Assembly: GCF_008801835.1 (NCBI RefSeq)
Contig: NZ_VZOW01000004.1
Coordinates: forward strand, 248,001-312,000
Direction: 5' to 3'
DNA: 64,000 nucleotides
Source of the DNA: Cupriavidus pauculus
GTDB lineage: Bacteria > Pseudomonadota > Gammaproteobacteria > Burkholderiales > Burkholderiaceae
A program made the translations under genes and the position numbers. Under the pieces are notes generated by a model. It saw only the letters and a program-made list of their open reading frames with translations, was not told the DNA's origin and made no database searches. Positions 1-7,952 of this stretch are shown here, piece after piece (positions within the stretch are counted from its first letter, which is position 1; each line of letters starts with the position of its first letter).

Positions 1-1467
1 GTCCTCGATGCCCTCGGCCACCACCTGCAGCCCGAGCGATCGCGCCATGGCGATGATATGCGGCGCCACCGTGCTGGATGCCGCCTCCTGGCCGATCGTG
101 TCGACGAACGACTTGTCGATCTTGAGCGCGTCCACCTTGAAGCTCTGCAGATACGACAGGCTGGAATAACCGGTGCCGAAGTCGTCGATATACACCGGGT
201 GTCCGGCGTCGCGGAAGGCCTGGATCGTGTCGCGCGCCACATCGGGCTCCAGGAAGCCGCGCTCGGTGGCCTCGATGCGGATCTGGTGCGGCGCGATGCC
301 GGTGCCGCGCAGCCGCGCCGTCAGCACGCCGAGAAAGCGCAGGCTTTTCAAATCTTCCACGCCGACGTTGATCGACACATAGAACGATGGATGGCGGCGC
401 AGCAGCGTGCCCAGTTCGGCCAGCACGATATCGAGCACCTGATCGGTGATCTGCTGGATCAGCCCCGCGTTCTCGGCCATCGGAATGAACAGGTTCGGCC
501 GCACCAGCCGCCCGTGGCGGCGCCAGCGCACCAGCGCCTCGACGCCCACGCAATGGTCGTCGACGAGCGAGACGATCGGCTGATAGTGCACGGCCATTTC
601 GTGGCGCCGCACTGCGCCGCGCAATTCGCCCTCCAGGCTGAAGCGCCGCGTGGCGCGCCGCCAGACCAGGATGCCGAGCGGCACGCCCACGCCCAGTCCC
701 ACGATCAGGCCGCCCGCCAGCAGCGCGCGCCAGTTGGCCAGCAGCGCCGCGCGCGGGGCCAGCACCACCACGGCCAGCGGCATGGTGCGCGACTTGCGCA
801 GCACGATGGCCGCGTCGTCGTCGTCCTCGTGCGATGAGCTATTGCCGGTGCCATAGGCGTGGTCGGCATAGGCGCGCTGCAGGCGCGCGAGATTGGCGCC
901 CTGCGTGGCAGCGAAAATACGGCCGGCGTCGGTCTGCGCCACGCCCAGCTGGCGCGACGCGCGATCGACCACATCGACGAAGATCTGCGGATCCAGGCCC
1001 ACGTAGTTGCCATTGCGGCCCAGCAGCAGCGAACGACGCGGCGCGGAGAACGGATTGGGCTGGTCGAACCAGTAATCGAGCCCGTCGGGCGTGCGCCAGT
1101 CTGGCGGCGGCAGCAATAGCTGATTGGCCTGGATGGGGCCCAGCAGTGCCGAACACAGGCGTTTTCCGGCGCGATAGACGCCGGCGTCCTGGATATGGCC
1201 ATAGGTGTAGGTGATGCGGCGCATTTCCACCAGGTGCGCCGGCGAGCACGATTCGTCGCGCAATGATTCCAGGTCTTGCTGCGCTTGCAGCGCTTGGGAC
1301 ATGACCAATTCGGCGCGCGCGACCGCTGCATCGGCAAATACGTTCAGTTGCTCGGATTCGCGCCGGCTGGCTTCGAGCTGGGCCATGAACACGCCGATTC
1401 CCACCGGAACCAGCGTGGCCAGCATGGTCAGCACCATCGTCACAAGCACAAGCCAACTGCGCTGCAT
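1..1467 (-). CDS. CSS-motif EAL-domain cyclic-di-GMP phosphodiesterase, C-terminus cut by window edge
   Basis: Reading down the minus strand from ATG at 1467 gives 489 open codons to the window edge. Residues about 5-28 form a membrane segment, followed by a periplasmic region with two cysteine motifs (DESCSPAHL and RLCSALLG) typical of CSS sensor domains, then a second membrane segment near residue 250. The cytoplasmic part is an EAL domain with VEALVRW, the catalytic loop DDFGTGYSSL, KIDKSFV and VVAEGIE, so the visible catalytic signature is intact. The expected role is hydrolysis of c-di-GMP at the inner membrane in response to a periplasmic, possibly redox, cue. Only the last part of the EAL domain is missing. 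The flagellar genes nearby make a motility role plausible but unproven. Confidence 0.9.
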   Translation of the reverse strand, partial: MQRSWLVLVTMVLTMLATLVPVGIGVFMAQLEASRRESEQLNVFADAAVARAELVMSQALQAQQDLESLRDESCSPAHLVEMRRITYTYGHIQDAGVYRAGKRLCSALLGPIQANQLLLPPPDWRTPDGLDYWFDQPNPFSAPRRSLLLGRNGNYVGLDPQIFVDVVDRASRQLGVAQTDAGRIFAATQGANLARLQRAYADHAYGTGNSSSHEDDDDAAIVLRKSRTMPLAVVVLAPRAALLANWRALLAGGLIVGLGVGVPLGILVWRRATRRFSLEGELRGAVRRHEMAVHYQPIVSLVDDHCVGVEALVRWRRHGRLVRPNLFIPMAENAGLIQQITDQVLDIVLAELGTLLRRHPSFYVSINVGVEDLKSLRFLGVLTARLRGTGIAPHQIRIEATERGFLEPDVARDTIQAFRDAGHPVYIDDFGTGYSSLSYLQSFKVDALKIDKSFVDTIGQEAASSTVAPHIIAMARSLGLQVVAEGIED

Positions 1468-2041
1468 CGAAAGCCCTCATAAGACTGCGCCGCACCAGGC
1501 GCCCGCGGCGCCCTGCCATTTACGTATCGGATCCGAAACTGTCATCCGCGAGGCCGTCGTGCGCCCGCCGATGGCCGTATGGCGCGCCCGTCAGCCCGCC
1601 GGGTGGGCTCCGCAAACGCCGCGCGTTCAGGGGAGCATAGCTAACAATCGTCGATCACGTCTGACACTTCCAGTCCGTTTTTACATTTCCGCGCGTCGTG
1701 CCGAACTGCGGCGGCTGCGCCGCGGGCCGCGCGGTCACGCCACGGCGAGGCTGCCGTCCACGCGGATTTCGCGGCAGGATTCGTCACAGGGTAATGGAGT
1801 TTTGTCTACGCCCGGAGTCATGCCGATGAAGGAGAGCTGTCGGGGCAGGGGCCGTGGGGAGGGTGCGGAACGGGGCGGGAGCGGGGCGGGGATGGGGCCC
1901 GGGCGGTGGCGGCCGTCGGGAAAAATGGTGCATGCCGGGGCGCCTTGGGCCGTCAGTTGGGGCGGCAACTACGGCGCGCCGCCACTCTGGTGGGCGGCGA
2001 CGCGCGCATCGTCTTCGCGCGAAGTACGTGGTAACCGAGTC
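1468..2041. other. Long intergenic region without a convincing gene
   Basis: These 574 bases separate the EAL gene from the dehydrogenase gene, both on the minus strand, and so hold the EAL promoter. I see no recognisable protein; the short open frames are proline/arginine-rich and lack a ribosome site. The only clear structure is a very G-rich tract at 1842-1897 (listed separately). Confidence 0.6.
1842..1897 (+). other. G-tract cluster with G-quadruplex potential
   Basis: Nine runs of three or four G lie on the plus strand within 56 bases, at 1842-1845, 1848-1851, 1856-1859, 1861-1863, 1872-1875, 1877-1879, 1883-1886, 1888-1891 and 1894-1897. Spacers are one to eight bases. This meets the usual sequence rule for an intramolecular G-quadruplex. 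It lies about 400 bases upstream of the EAL gene, with the C-rich strand as that gene's sense strand. Confidence 0.5.
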
Positions 2042-2980
2042 CTAGATGGCCGACTTAAGCACCGCGCCGGTGGCGAAGAAGCTCTGCAGGTTGTCGAACA
2101 CCAGCCCCGCCATGGCGGCGCGCGTTTCATGCGTGCCGCTGGCCACGTGCGGCAGCAGCACGACGTTGTCGAGCGCAAACAGCGCCGGGGGCACGTTTGG
2201 CTCGTGCTCGAACACGTCCAGTCCCGCGCCGGCGATGCGCTTGTGCGTGAGCGCGTCGACCAGCGCCGCCTCGTCGACCACGGTGCCGCGCGCGATGTTG
2301 ATCAGGTAGCCATCCGGGCCCAAGGCCTCCAGCACGCTGGCCGAAATCAGGTGCCGCGTGGCCGGGCCGCCCGAGGTGGCGACGACCAGGAAGTCGGCCC
2401 ACTTCGCCAGCGCCTCCAGCGACGGCTCGAAGCCGTACGGCAGATCGGCCTGCGCCTTGCGCCCGAAATAGCGCACGTCCATGTCGAAGCCGCTCGAACG
2501 CTTGGCGATGACGCGGCCGATGCGGCCCATGCCGACGATGCCCAGACGCTTGCCGCTGACGCGGGTGGTCAGCGGGTACGGGCCTTTGGTCCATTCGCCG
2601 CGCCGCACGTAGCGATCGGCCGCGCTGACCTGGCGTGCGGCATCCATCAGCAATGCAAACGCGGTGTCGGCCACGCAATCGTTGAGCACGTCGGGCGTGT
2701 AGCCCACCGCGATGCCGCGGGCGCGCGCGGTGTCGAGGTCGAGCTTGTCCAGGCCGACGCCGAAGCTTGAAATCACGCGCAGGTTCGGCAGCGCGGCCAG
2801 CATGGCGGCATCGACACCCGTGGCCGCGCGCGTGGTCATCGCCACGAATTCGCCGCCATGTTGCGCGAGGTATGCGGCCGGATCGCTTTCGGCCCAGAGC
2901 GGATGCACGTCGAAATGCTCGGCCAGGCGGGCTTCAGTCTGTTCGGGAAGCCGGCCGTGCTGCAGGAGGCGGGGTTTCAT
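2042..2980 (-). CDS. D-isomer-specific 2-hydroxyacid dehydrogenase (glyoxylate/hydroxypyruvate reductase type)
   Basis: A 312-residue NAD(P)-dependent dehydrogenase of the D-2-hydroxyacid family. The Rossmann fingerprint GMGRIGRVIAKR lies near residue 155. The substrate-binding arginine is in NIARGTVVDEAALVDAL, and the catalytic Glu and His are in DVFEHEPNVP and LLPHVASGTHETR. Length is normal. It would interconvert a 2-oxoacid and a D-2-hydroxyacid, for example glyoxylate or hydroxypyruvate. It ends a same-strand run with the Bug receptor, RraA-like protein and dehydratase, so it probably handles a product of that sugar-acid route. The exact substrate cannot be read from sequence. Confidence 0.9.
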   Translation of the reverse strand: MKPRLLQHGRLPEQTEARLAEHFDVHPLWAESDPAAYLAQHGGEFVAMTTRAATGVDAAMLAALPNLRVISSFGVGLDKLDLDTARARGIAVGYTPDVLNDCVADTAFALLMDAARQVSAADRYVRRGEWTKGPYPLTTRVSGKRLGIVGMGRIGRVIAKRSSGFDMDVRYFGRKAQADLPYGFEPSLEALAKWADFLVVATSGGPATRHLISASVLEALGPDGYLINIARGTVVDEAALVDALTHKRIAGAGLDVFEHEPNVPPALFALDNVVLLPHVASGTHETRAAMAGLVFDNLQSFFATGAVLKSAI

Positions 2981-3046
2981 GCGAGGAGAGTCCTTGTTTT
3001 GCGTGGTTGGCTTGCTTGGCTGTGCCTGAATTGGCGAGGGCGCGGC

Positions 3047-4018
3047 TCAGTCTGCGCTCAGGTGATTATCGGCGATGATCCTTGCGTAACGCTTGCGGTC
3101 GTTGGCGATGGTCTGCGCAAACTGCTGAGGCGAGCTGCCCACCGGAATGGCACCCTGGTCCACCAACTGCTTTTTCACTTCCGGTATCGCCACCACCTTG
3201 TGCACGTCCGCGGCGATCTTGTCGACGATTTCCTTGGGCGTGCCGGCCGGCGCGAGCAGCCCCACCCACGAGCCCGATTCGGCGTTCTGGATGCCGGCCT
3301 CGGCCAGCGTCGGCACATCGTGCATCGACGGCGAGCGCACCGTGCCGGTCACGGCCAGCGCGCGCAGCTTGCCGGCCTTCACATGGCCAGCGGTTTCCAG
3401 GATCGATGCGAACAGCATGTCGACGTTGCCGGCCATCAGGTCGGTCATCGCCGCGCCGCCGCCCTTGTAGGGCACGTGCAGCATGTCGGTGCCGGTCGCC
3501 AGCTTGAAGATTTCGCCCGACAGATGCGGCGATCCACCTGTGCCGGAGCTGGCAAACGTGAGCTTGCCGGGCTTTGCCTTGGCCAGCGCCACCAACTCCT
3601 TCGGCGTGCGGGCCGGCAGGCTTGGCGTGACCACCAGCGCGAACGGCAGCTCCGCCATCATCGTCACGGGCACGAAGCCGTCCGGGTTGTAGTTCAGCTT
3701 CTTGTAGAGAAACGGGTTGATCGATTGCGTGCCGACGTTACCGGCAACCAACGTGTAGCCGTCGGGCTTGGCGCGCGCGGTCAACTCCAGGCCCACGTTG
3801 CCCGCGGCGCCGGGACGATTGTCGACCACCACCGGCTGGCCCCACAGCTGTGCCAGACGCTGCGCAACCAGCCGCGTGCCGATGTCGGTGCCGCCGCCGG
3901 GCGTGAACGGCACGATGATGGTGACCGCGCGCGTCGGCCACGCCGGGGTTTGCGCGTGTGCGGCAAAGGCAAGGGTCGCCGCAGCGACGGTCGCTGCGAT
4001 CCGGGCAATCTTCAACAT
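3047..4018 (-). CDS. Bug-family (TctC-like) periplasmic solute-binding receptor
   Basis: The 323-residue product starts at ATG 4018 behind AGGAGACACCC. It has a Sec signal peptide ending AAHAQ, then the family pattern WPTRAVTIIVPFTPGGGTDI, later PYKGGGAAMTDLMAGNVDM and LPARTPKELVALAK. The open frame continues upstream without a stop, but that extension overlaps the RraA-like gene out of frame and is not real. Bug proteins bind carboxylates or related small molecules for tripartite tricarboxylate transporters. No TctA or TctB gene is nearby, as is usual for the expanded Bug families of Cupriavidus and Bordetella. Context suggests an aldonic acid or a breakdown product as ligand. Confidence 0.93.
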   Translation of the reverse strand: MLKIARIAATVAAATLAFAAHAQTPAWPTRAVTIIVPFTPGGGTDIGTRLVAQRLAQLWGQPVVVDNRPGAAGNVGLELTARAKPDGYTLVAGNVGTQSINPFLYKKLNYNPDGFVPVTMMAELPFALVVTPSLPARTPKELVALAKAKPGKLTFASSGTGGSPHLSGEIFKLATGTDMLHVPYKGGGAAMTDLMAGNVDMLFASILETAGHVKAGKLRALAVTGTVRSPSMHDVPTLAEAGIQNAESGSWVGLLAPAGTPKEIVDKIAADVHKVVAIPEVKKQLVDQGAIPVGSSPQQFAQTIANDRKRYARIIADNHLSAD

Positions 4019-4095
4019 GGGTGTCTCCTGATATTTTCTTGTGTGGTTCCTGCGGTGCGCGCGCACGGGAAGCGCGCGTCCGCATGGCGGCAATC

Positions 4096-4827
4096 TCAGC
4101 GGCGCTGCGCTTGTCGCCACGCGGCAAAGTCCTGCCGCGCCTCTTCGGTGGTGGGCGGATAGAGCCCGATGATCGAGCGTCCACCGCGCACCTGTTCGGT
4201 GACGAAGTCTTCGAACGCGGTCATCTCCACGGCCTCGGCGGCAATCTCCTGCGCCATCTCGCGCGGGATGACCACCACGCCCTCGGCATCGCCGACGATC
4301 ACGTCGCCGGGAAACACCGCGACGTCGCCGCAGCCGATCGGCACATTGAATTCCAGCGCCTGATGCAGCGTCAGGTTGGTGGGCGCGGACGGGCGCTGGT
4401 GATAGGCCGGCATGGGCATCTGCGCGATCTCGGGCGAATCGCGAAAGCCGCCGTCGGTGACGATGCCGGCGCCGCCGCGCTGCATCAGGCGCGTCACCAG
4501 GATCGACCCGGCCGACGCGGCGCGCGCATCCTTGCGGCTGTCGATCACCAGTACCGCGCCGGGCGGACATTGTTCGATGGCCTGGCGTTGCGGATGGTTG
4601 GGGTTCTGGAACACCGTGATCGGATTGAGGTCCTCGCGCGCGGGGATGTAGCGCAGCGTGAAGGCTTCGCCAACCATCGTGCCGGCGGCCGGATTCAACG
4701 GGCGCACATCCTGGATGAACTGGTTGCGCAAGCCGCGTTTGAATAGCGCGGTGCACAGCGTAGCGGTGCTGACGGTCTTCAGTGCATCGCGCAGGGAGGG
4801 ATCGAGCTGGGTCATCGGCAATCTCAT
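4096..4827 (-). CDS. RraA-family protein, likely 2-oxoacid aldolase or decarboxylase
   Basis: A 243-residue member of the RraA/4-hydroxy-4-methyl-2-oxoglutarate aldolase family. Recognisable blocks are AGTMVGEAFTLRY, PPGAVLVIDSRKD with the family's acidic/basic active-site pattern, GIVTDGGFRDSPEI and VFPGDVIVGDAEGVVVIP. The start chosen (ATG 4827) overlaps the stop of the upstream dehydratase by one base (TGATG), which implies translational coupling; an internal ATG at 4815 is the alternative. In this setting it most likely cleaves a hydroxylated 2-oxoacid made by the dehydratase rather than inhibiting RNase E, but this is inferred from context. Confidence 0.85.
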   Translation of the reverse strand: MRLPMTQLDPSLRDALKTVSTATLCTALFKRGLRNQFIQDVRPLNPAAGTMVGEAFTLRYIPAREDLNPITVFQNPNHPQRQAIEQCPPGAVLVIDSRKDARAASAGSILVTRLMQRGGAGIVTDGGFRDSPEIAQMPMPAYHQRPSAPTNLTLHQALEFNVPIGCGDVAVFPGDVIVGDAEGVVVIPREMAQEIAAEAVEMTAFEDFVTEQVRGGRSIIGLYPPTTEEARQDFAAWRQAQRR

Positions 4828-6566
4828 CAGTAGATGCTCGGTTCGCCCACGGGGTCGCCGAAGTCGGTTTGCAGGTAGTCGAAATCGCAGCCGTCGTTGG
4901 CCTGCCGCACATGGCGCGAGAACATGTAGCCGTAGCCGCGCATATAGCGCGGCGGCAGCGGCGTCCATTTGGCGCGGCGCGCGGCCAGCTCTTCGTCGGA
5001 CACTTCCAGATGGATGCGGCGCTGTTCGATATCGACCGTGATCAGGTCGCCGGTGCGCACCAGCGCAAACGGGCCGCCGATGTACGCCTCGGGCGCCACG
5101 TGCAGGATGCACGCGCCGTAGCTGGTGCCGCTCATGCGCGCATCGGACATGCGCAGCATGTCGCGCACGCCTTGCTTTACCAGCTTCTTCGGAATCGGCA
5201 GCATGCCCCACTCGGGCATGCCGGGGCCGCCCTGCGGGCCCGCGTTGCGCAGGATCAGCACGTGGTCGGCGGTGACGTCGAGGTCCTCGTTCTCGACCGC
5301 GGCCTTCAGCGACGGATAGTCGTCGAATACCAGCGCGGGACCGGTATGTTTGAAGAAGCGTTTCTCGCACGCGCTGGGCTTGATCACGCAGCCGTCCGGC
5401 GCGATATTGCCGCGCAGCACCGCCAGTGCGCCTTCCTGATACAGCGCGTTGTCGGTGGTGCGGATCACATCGTCGTTGTAGACCTGTGCGCCGACGATAT
5501 TCTCGCCGAGCGTGCGGCCCGTGACGGTCGGCGCATCGAGCTGCAGCTTGTCGCGGATGCGGCTCATCAGCGCGGGCAGACCGCCGGCGTAGAAGAAGTC
5601 CTCCATCAGGTAGGTGTCGCCGCTCGGCCGGATATTTGCGATCACCGGCACATGGCGGCTCATGCGGTCGAAATCGTCCAGGCCGATGTCGTGTCCCGCG
5701 CGCCGCGCCATCGCAATCACGTGGATGATCGCGTTGGTCGAGCAGCCCATCGCCATGGCCACGGCAATCGCATTTTCAAACGACGCGCGCGTCTGGATGC
5801 GCGCCGGGGTCAGGTCTTCCCACACCATGTCGACGATGCGCCGGCCTGCCTCGGAGCACATGCGGATGTGGTTGGCGTCGGCCGCCGGAATCGACGATGC
5901 GCCAGGCAGCGACATGCCGATGGCCTCGGCGATGGCGGTCATCGTGCTGGCCGTTCCCATCGTCATGCAGGTGCCGTGGCTGCGCGCGATGCCGGCTTCG
6001 ATGCCGATCCATTCGGTCTTGCTGATGTTGCCGGCGCGCCGTTCGTCCCAGAACTTCCAGGCGTCGGAACCGGAGCCGAGCACCTGGCCCTTGTAGTTGC
6101 CCCGCAGCATCGGCCCGGCCGGCACGTAGATGGCCGGCACGCCCGCGCTGGTGGCGCCCATCAGCAGGCCGGGCGTGGTCTTGTCGCAGCCGCCCATCAG
6201 CACCGCGCCGTCGATCGGATGCGAGCGGATCAGTTCCTCGGTCTCGATGGCCAGCAGGTTGCGATAGAGCATCGTGGTCGGCTTGACCGAGCTTTCGGAC
6301 AAGGAAATGGCCGGCAGTTCCACCGGGAAACCGCCGGCCTGCAGGATGCCGCGCTTGACGTCTTCCACGCGCTGCTTGAAGTGCGAATGGCAGGGATTGA
6401 TGTCCGACCACGTGTTGATGATGGCGATGAGCGGCTTGCCCATCCATTCGTCGGGCGCGTAGCCCATCTGCATGATGCGGGAGCGGTGCCCGGAGGACCG
6501 CAGGTCGTCCGGGGCGAACCAGCGCGCACTGCGCAACTGGTCCGGCGTCTTTCGGGGAGCCGTCAT
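4827..6566 (-). CDS. IlvD/Edd-family sugar-acid dehydratase, L-arabonate dehydratase-like
   Basis: A 579-residue dehydratase. Counting from ATG 6566, three cysteines fall at 59 (INPCHSH), 127 (MGGCDKTTPG) and 200 (HGTCMTMGTASTM) with a lysine at 129. These match the iron-sulphur and metal-site positions I know for characterised L-arabonate dehydratase. A serine in DARMSGTSYG near 479 fits the catalytic nucleophile. This register supports 6566 over an in-frame ATG at 6581; GGAAGAGA also precedes 6566. The reaction is removal of water from an aldonic acid to give a 2-keto-3-deoxy acid, using a [2Fe-2S] cluster and Mg. It heads the operon with the RraA-like protein, Bug receptor and hydroxyacid dehydrogenase, divergent from a GntR regulator. 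Which sugar acid is used is not certain. Confidence 0.9.
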   Translation of the reverse strand: MTAPRKTPDQLRSARWFAPDDLRSSGHRSRIMQMGYAPDEWMGKPLIAIINTWSDINPCHSHFKQRVEDVKRGILQAGGFPVELPAISLSESSVKPTTMLYRNLLAIETEELIRSHPIDGAVLMGGCDKTTPGLLMGATSAGVPAIYVPAGPMLRGNYKGQVLGSGSDAWKFWDERRAGNISKTEWIGIEAGIARSHGTCMTMGTASTMTAIAEAIGMSLPGASSIPAADANHIRMCSEAGRRIVDMVWEDLTPARIQTRASFENAIAVAMAMGCSTNAIIHVIAMARRAGHDIGLDDFDRMSRHVPVIANIRPSGDTYLMEDFFYAGGLPALMSRIRDKLQLDAPTVTGRTLGENIVGAQVYNDDVIRTTDNALYQEGALAVLRGNIAPDGCVIKPSACEKRFFKHTGPALVFDDYPSLKAAVENEDLDVTADHVLILRNAGPQGGPGMPEWGMLPIPKKLVKQGVRDMLRMSDARMSGTSYGACILHVAPEAYIGGPFALVRTGDLITVDIEQRRIHLEVSDEELAARRAKWTPLPPRYMRGYGYMFSRHVRQANDGCDFDYLQTDFGDPVGEPSIY

Positions 6567-6653
6567 GGTTGTCTCTTCCATTGGTGGAATGGGTCGGTCA
6601 TTCTTTTGTGCGCAACCGAGGTTGTACGATGACCTTGTTTTGGCGATTAGAGC

Positions 6654-6667
6654 ACTAATATATTAGT
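6654..6667. promoter_or_regulatory. Perfect 14-bp palindrome, candidate GntR operator
   Basis: ACTAATATATTAGT is a perfect palindrome, unusually AT-rich for this DNA. It lies midway in the 166-base divergent region between the dehydratase operon and the GntR gene. Position and symmetry fit the operator of the adjacent regulator, controlling both directions. Confidence 0.6.
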
Positions 6668-6732
6668 ACGTCAACGCGCGGTGCCGTGGGCACGTTCGGC
6701 TAGAATCGCGCCCACGACACATTCCCGATCCA

Positions 6733-7434
6733 ATGGCCGTTTCCGTTCCCAATCCTCCGCAGCCGTTCCACTACGACCGCACGCGCCAGGCGGCGCCGCA
6801 GGTGTTCGAGCACCTGCGCGACCTGATCATCTCGCTGGTGCTGCCGCCGAACACGGTACTGTCGCGTCCCGAACTGGCGCTCCAGTACGGCATCAGCCAG
6901 ACCCCGGTGCGCGATGCGTTGATGCGGCTGGCCGAGGAAGGATTGGTCGATGTGTTTCCCCAGCACGCCACGCGCGTGAGCCGCATCGATGTGGCGCTGG
7001 CGTGGCAGGCGCACTTTCTGCGGCGCTCGGTGGAACTGGAAATCGTGCGCACGCTGGCTGCAGCGCCTGACGCCGCGCTGATGGAGCGGTTGCGCGCCAC
7101 TGTGGCGCGCCAGCAGCGCATGCTGGACGCCGGGGACCTCGCTGAATTCAACGCCAACGATCAGCAATTCCACCGGCAAATGTACGAGGCCGCCGCGGTG
7201 CCCGATCTGTTCGGACTGGTGCGACGCCAGAGCGGCCATCTAGACCGTCTGCGCCGCTTGCATCTGCCGATTCCAGGCAAGGCGCTGGCGGTATTGCGCG
7301 ACCACACGGCCATCGTCGAGGCGATTGCAGCCGGCGACGCGGCGCGCGCGGAAGCGGCGCTGCGTGAACATCTGTCAGGAACGCTCGCCAACGTGGCGGA
7401 AATCCGCGCGCGATTTGGTGCCTATCTGCACTGA
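6733..7434 (+). CDS. GntR-family transcriptional regulator, FadR/FCD subgroup
   Basis: A 233-residue regulator. The N-terminal winged helix spans about residues 20-85, with PELALQYGISQTPVRDALMR as the recognition region. The C-terminal all-helical FCD domain has NDQQFHRQMYEAA, RDHTAIVEAIAAGD and REHLSGTL, giving the Asp/His set that usually holds a metal and carboxylate ligand. It is divergent from the dehydratase operon, with the palindrome at 6654-6667 between them. The obvious inference is local repression relieved by a sugar acid or keto acid. No strong ribosome site precedes the start, so it may be poorly translated or lightly leadered. Confidence 0.9.
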   Translation: MAVSVPNPPQPFHYDRTRQAAPQVFEHLRDLIISLVLPPNTVLSRPELALQYGISQTPVRDALMRLAEEGLVDVFPQHATRVSRIDVALAWQAHFLRRSVELEIVRTLAAAPDAALMERLRATVARQQRMLDAGDLAEFNANDQQFHRQMYEAAAVPDLFGLVRRQSGHLDRLRRLHLPIPGKALAVLRDHTAIVEAIAAGDAARAEAALREHLSGTLANVAEIRARFGAYLH

Positions 7435-7616
7435 GCGTTTCCAGGCCGATCGGCGCCGGGCACAAGCAGGCGTTTGTTTTTGGCAACGCCACAAGTGACG
7501 ATTTACCCGCCACATGGGTATTGCCACAGTGATTGGATCTATCGCTTGCAGGGAATTTGTCGATACGCTCGCGGGATTGTTAGATTTCAGATATTTCCTT
7601 CCCGGGCAGGCTTGCG

Positions 7617-7874
7617 ATGTCGGTCAGAGTCACGATTACCACCAGCGACCAACTGGGGCAGGTGCTCCAGGGCGCGCGCAAGATCGCGGGGCTCACGCAG
7701 GCGGACGCCGCCGCGCGGCTGGCCATCAGCCAGAGCCGTATTTCCCATATGGAACTGAATCCCGAGACGATCAGCGTTTCTCAACTGCTGGCGCTGCTGG
7801 GTGCCTACGAACTGGATCTGGTCATCGAGCCGCGCACCGTCAGCGATGCCGTCATCGAGCGACTCGACTGGTAG
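7617..7874 (+). CDS. HipB-like XRE-family helix-turn-helix protein, no HipA partner
   Basis: An 85-residue single-domain protein. Residues about 12-65 form an XRE helix-turn-helix (LGQVLQGARKIAGLTQADAAARLAISQSRISHMEL), followed by the short beta-strand tail LDLVIEPRT typical of HipB antitoxins. In HipBA modules a HipA kinase gene follows directly; here the next gene is a permease on the opposite strand, so the antitoxin-like gene stands alone. An AGG ribosome site lies eight bases before the ATG. It may be a free-standing repressor or the remnant of a toxin-antitoxin pair. The upstream gap (7435-7616) is AT-rich and shows no second gene. Confidence 0.82.
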   Translation: MSVRVTITTSDQLGQVLQGARKIAGLTQADAAARLAISQSRISHMELNPETISVSQLLALLGAYELDLVIEPRTVSDAVIERLDW

Positions 7875-7952
7875 GTAGGCGTTGCCGGTCGCGCCCGGGA
7901 GCCGTCGGCCATCGCGAGGGCGCGGTAGCCGGGCGCCGCGGGGCGACCGCGC

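Noticed and set aside
1735-1968. 77-codon minus-strand frame in the EAL upstream gap
   Set aside because: Proline-rich translation of the G-tract region with no homology signal or ribosome site.
4019-4912. N-terminal extension of the Bug receptor frame to 621 residues (a possible fusion protein)
   Set aside because: The extension lies out of frame over the RraA-like gene, and the receptor has its own signal peptide and ribosome site at 4018.
7469-7490. Hairpin GGCGTT/AACGCC after the GntR gene as a terminator
   Set aside because: Only six pairs and no T run after the stem in either direction.
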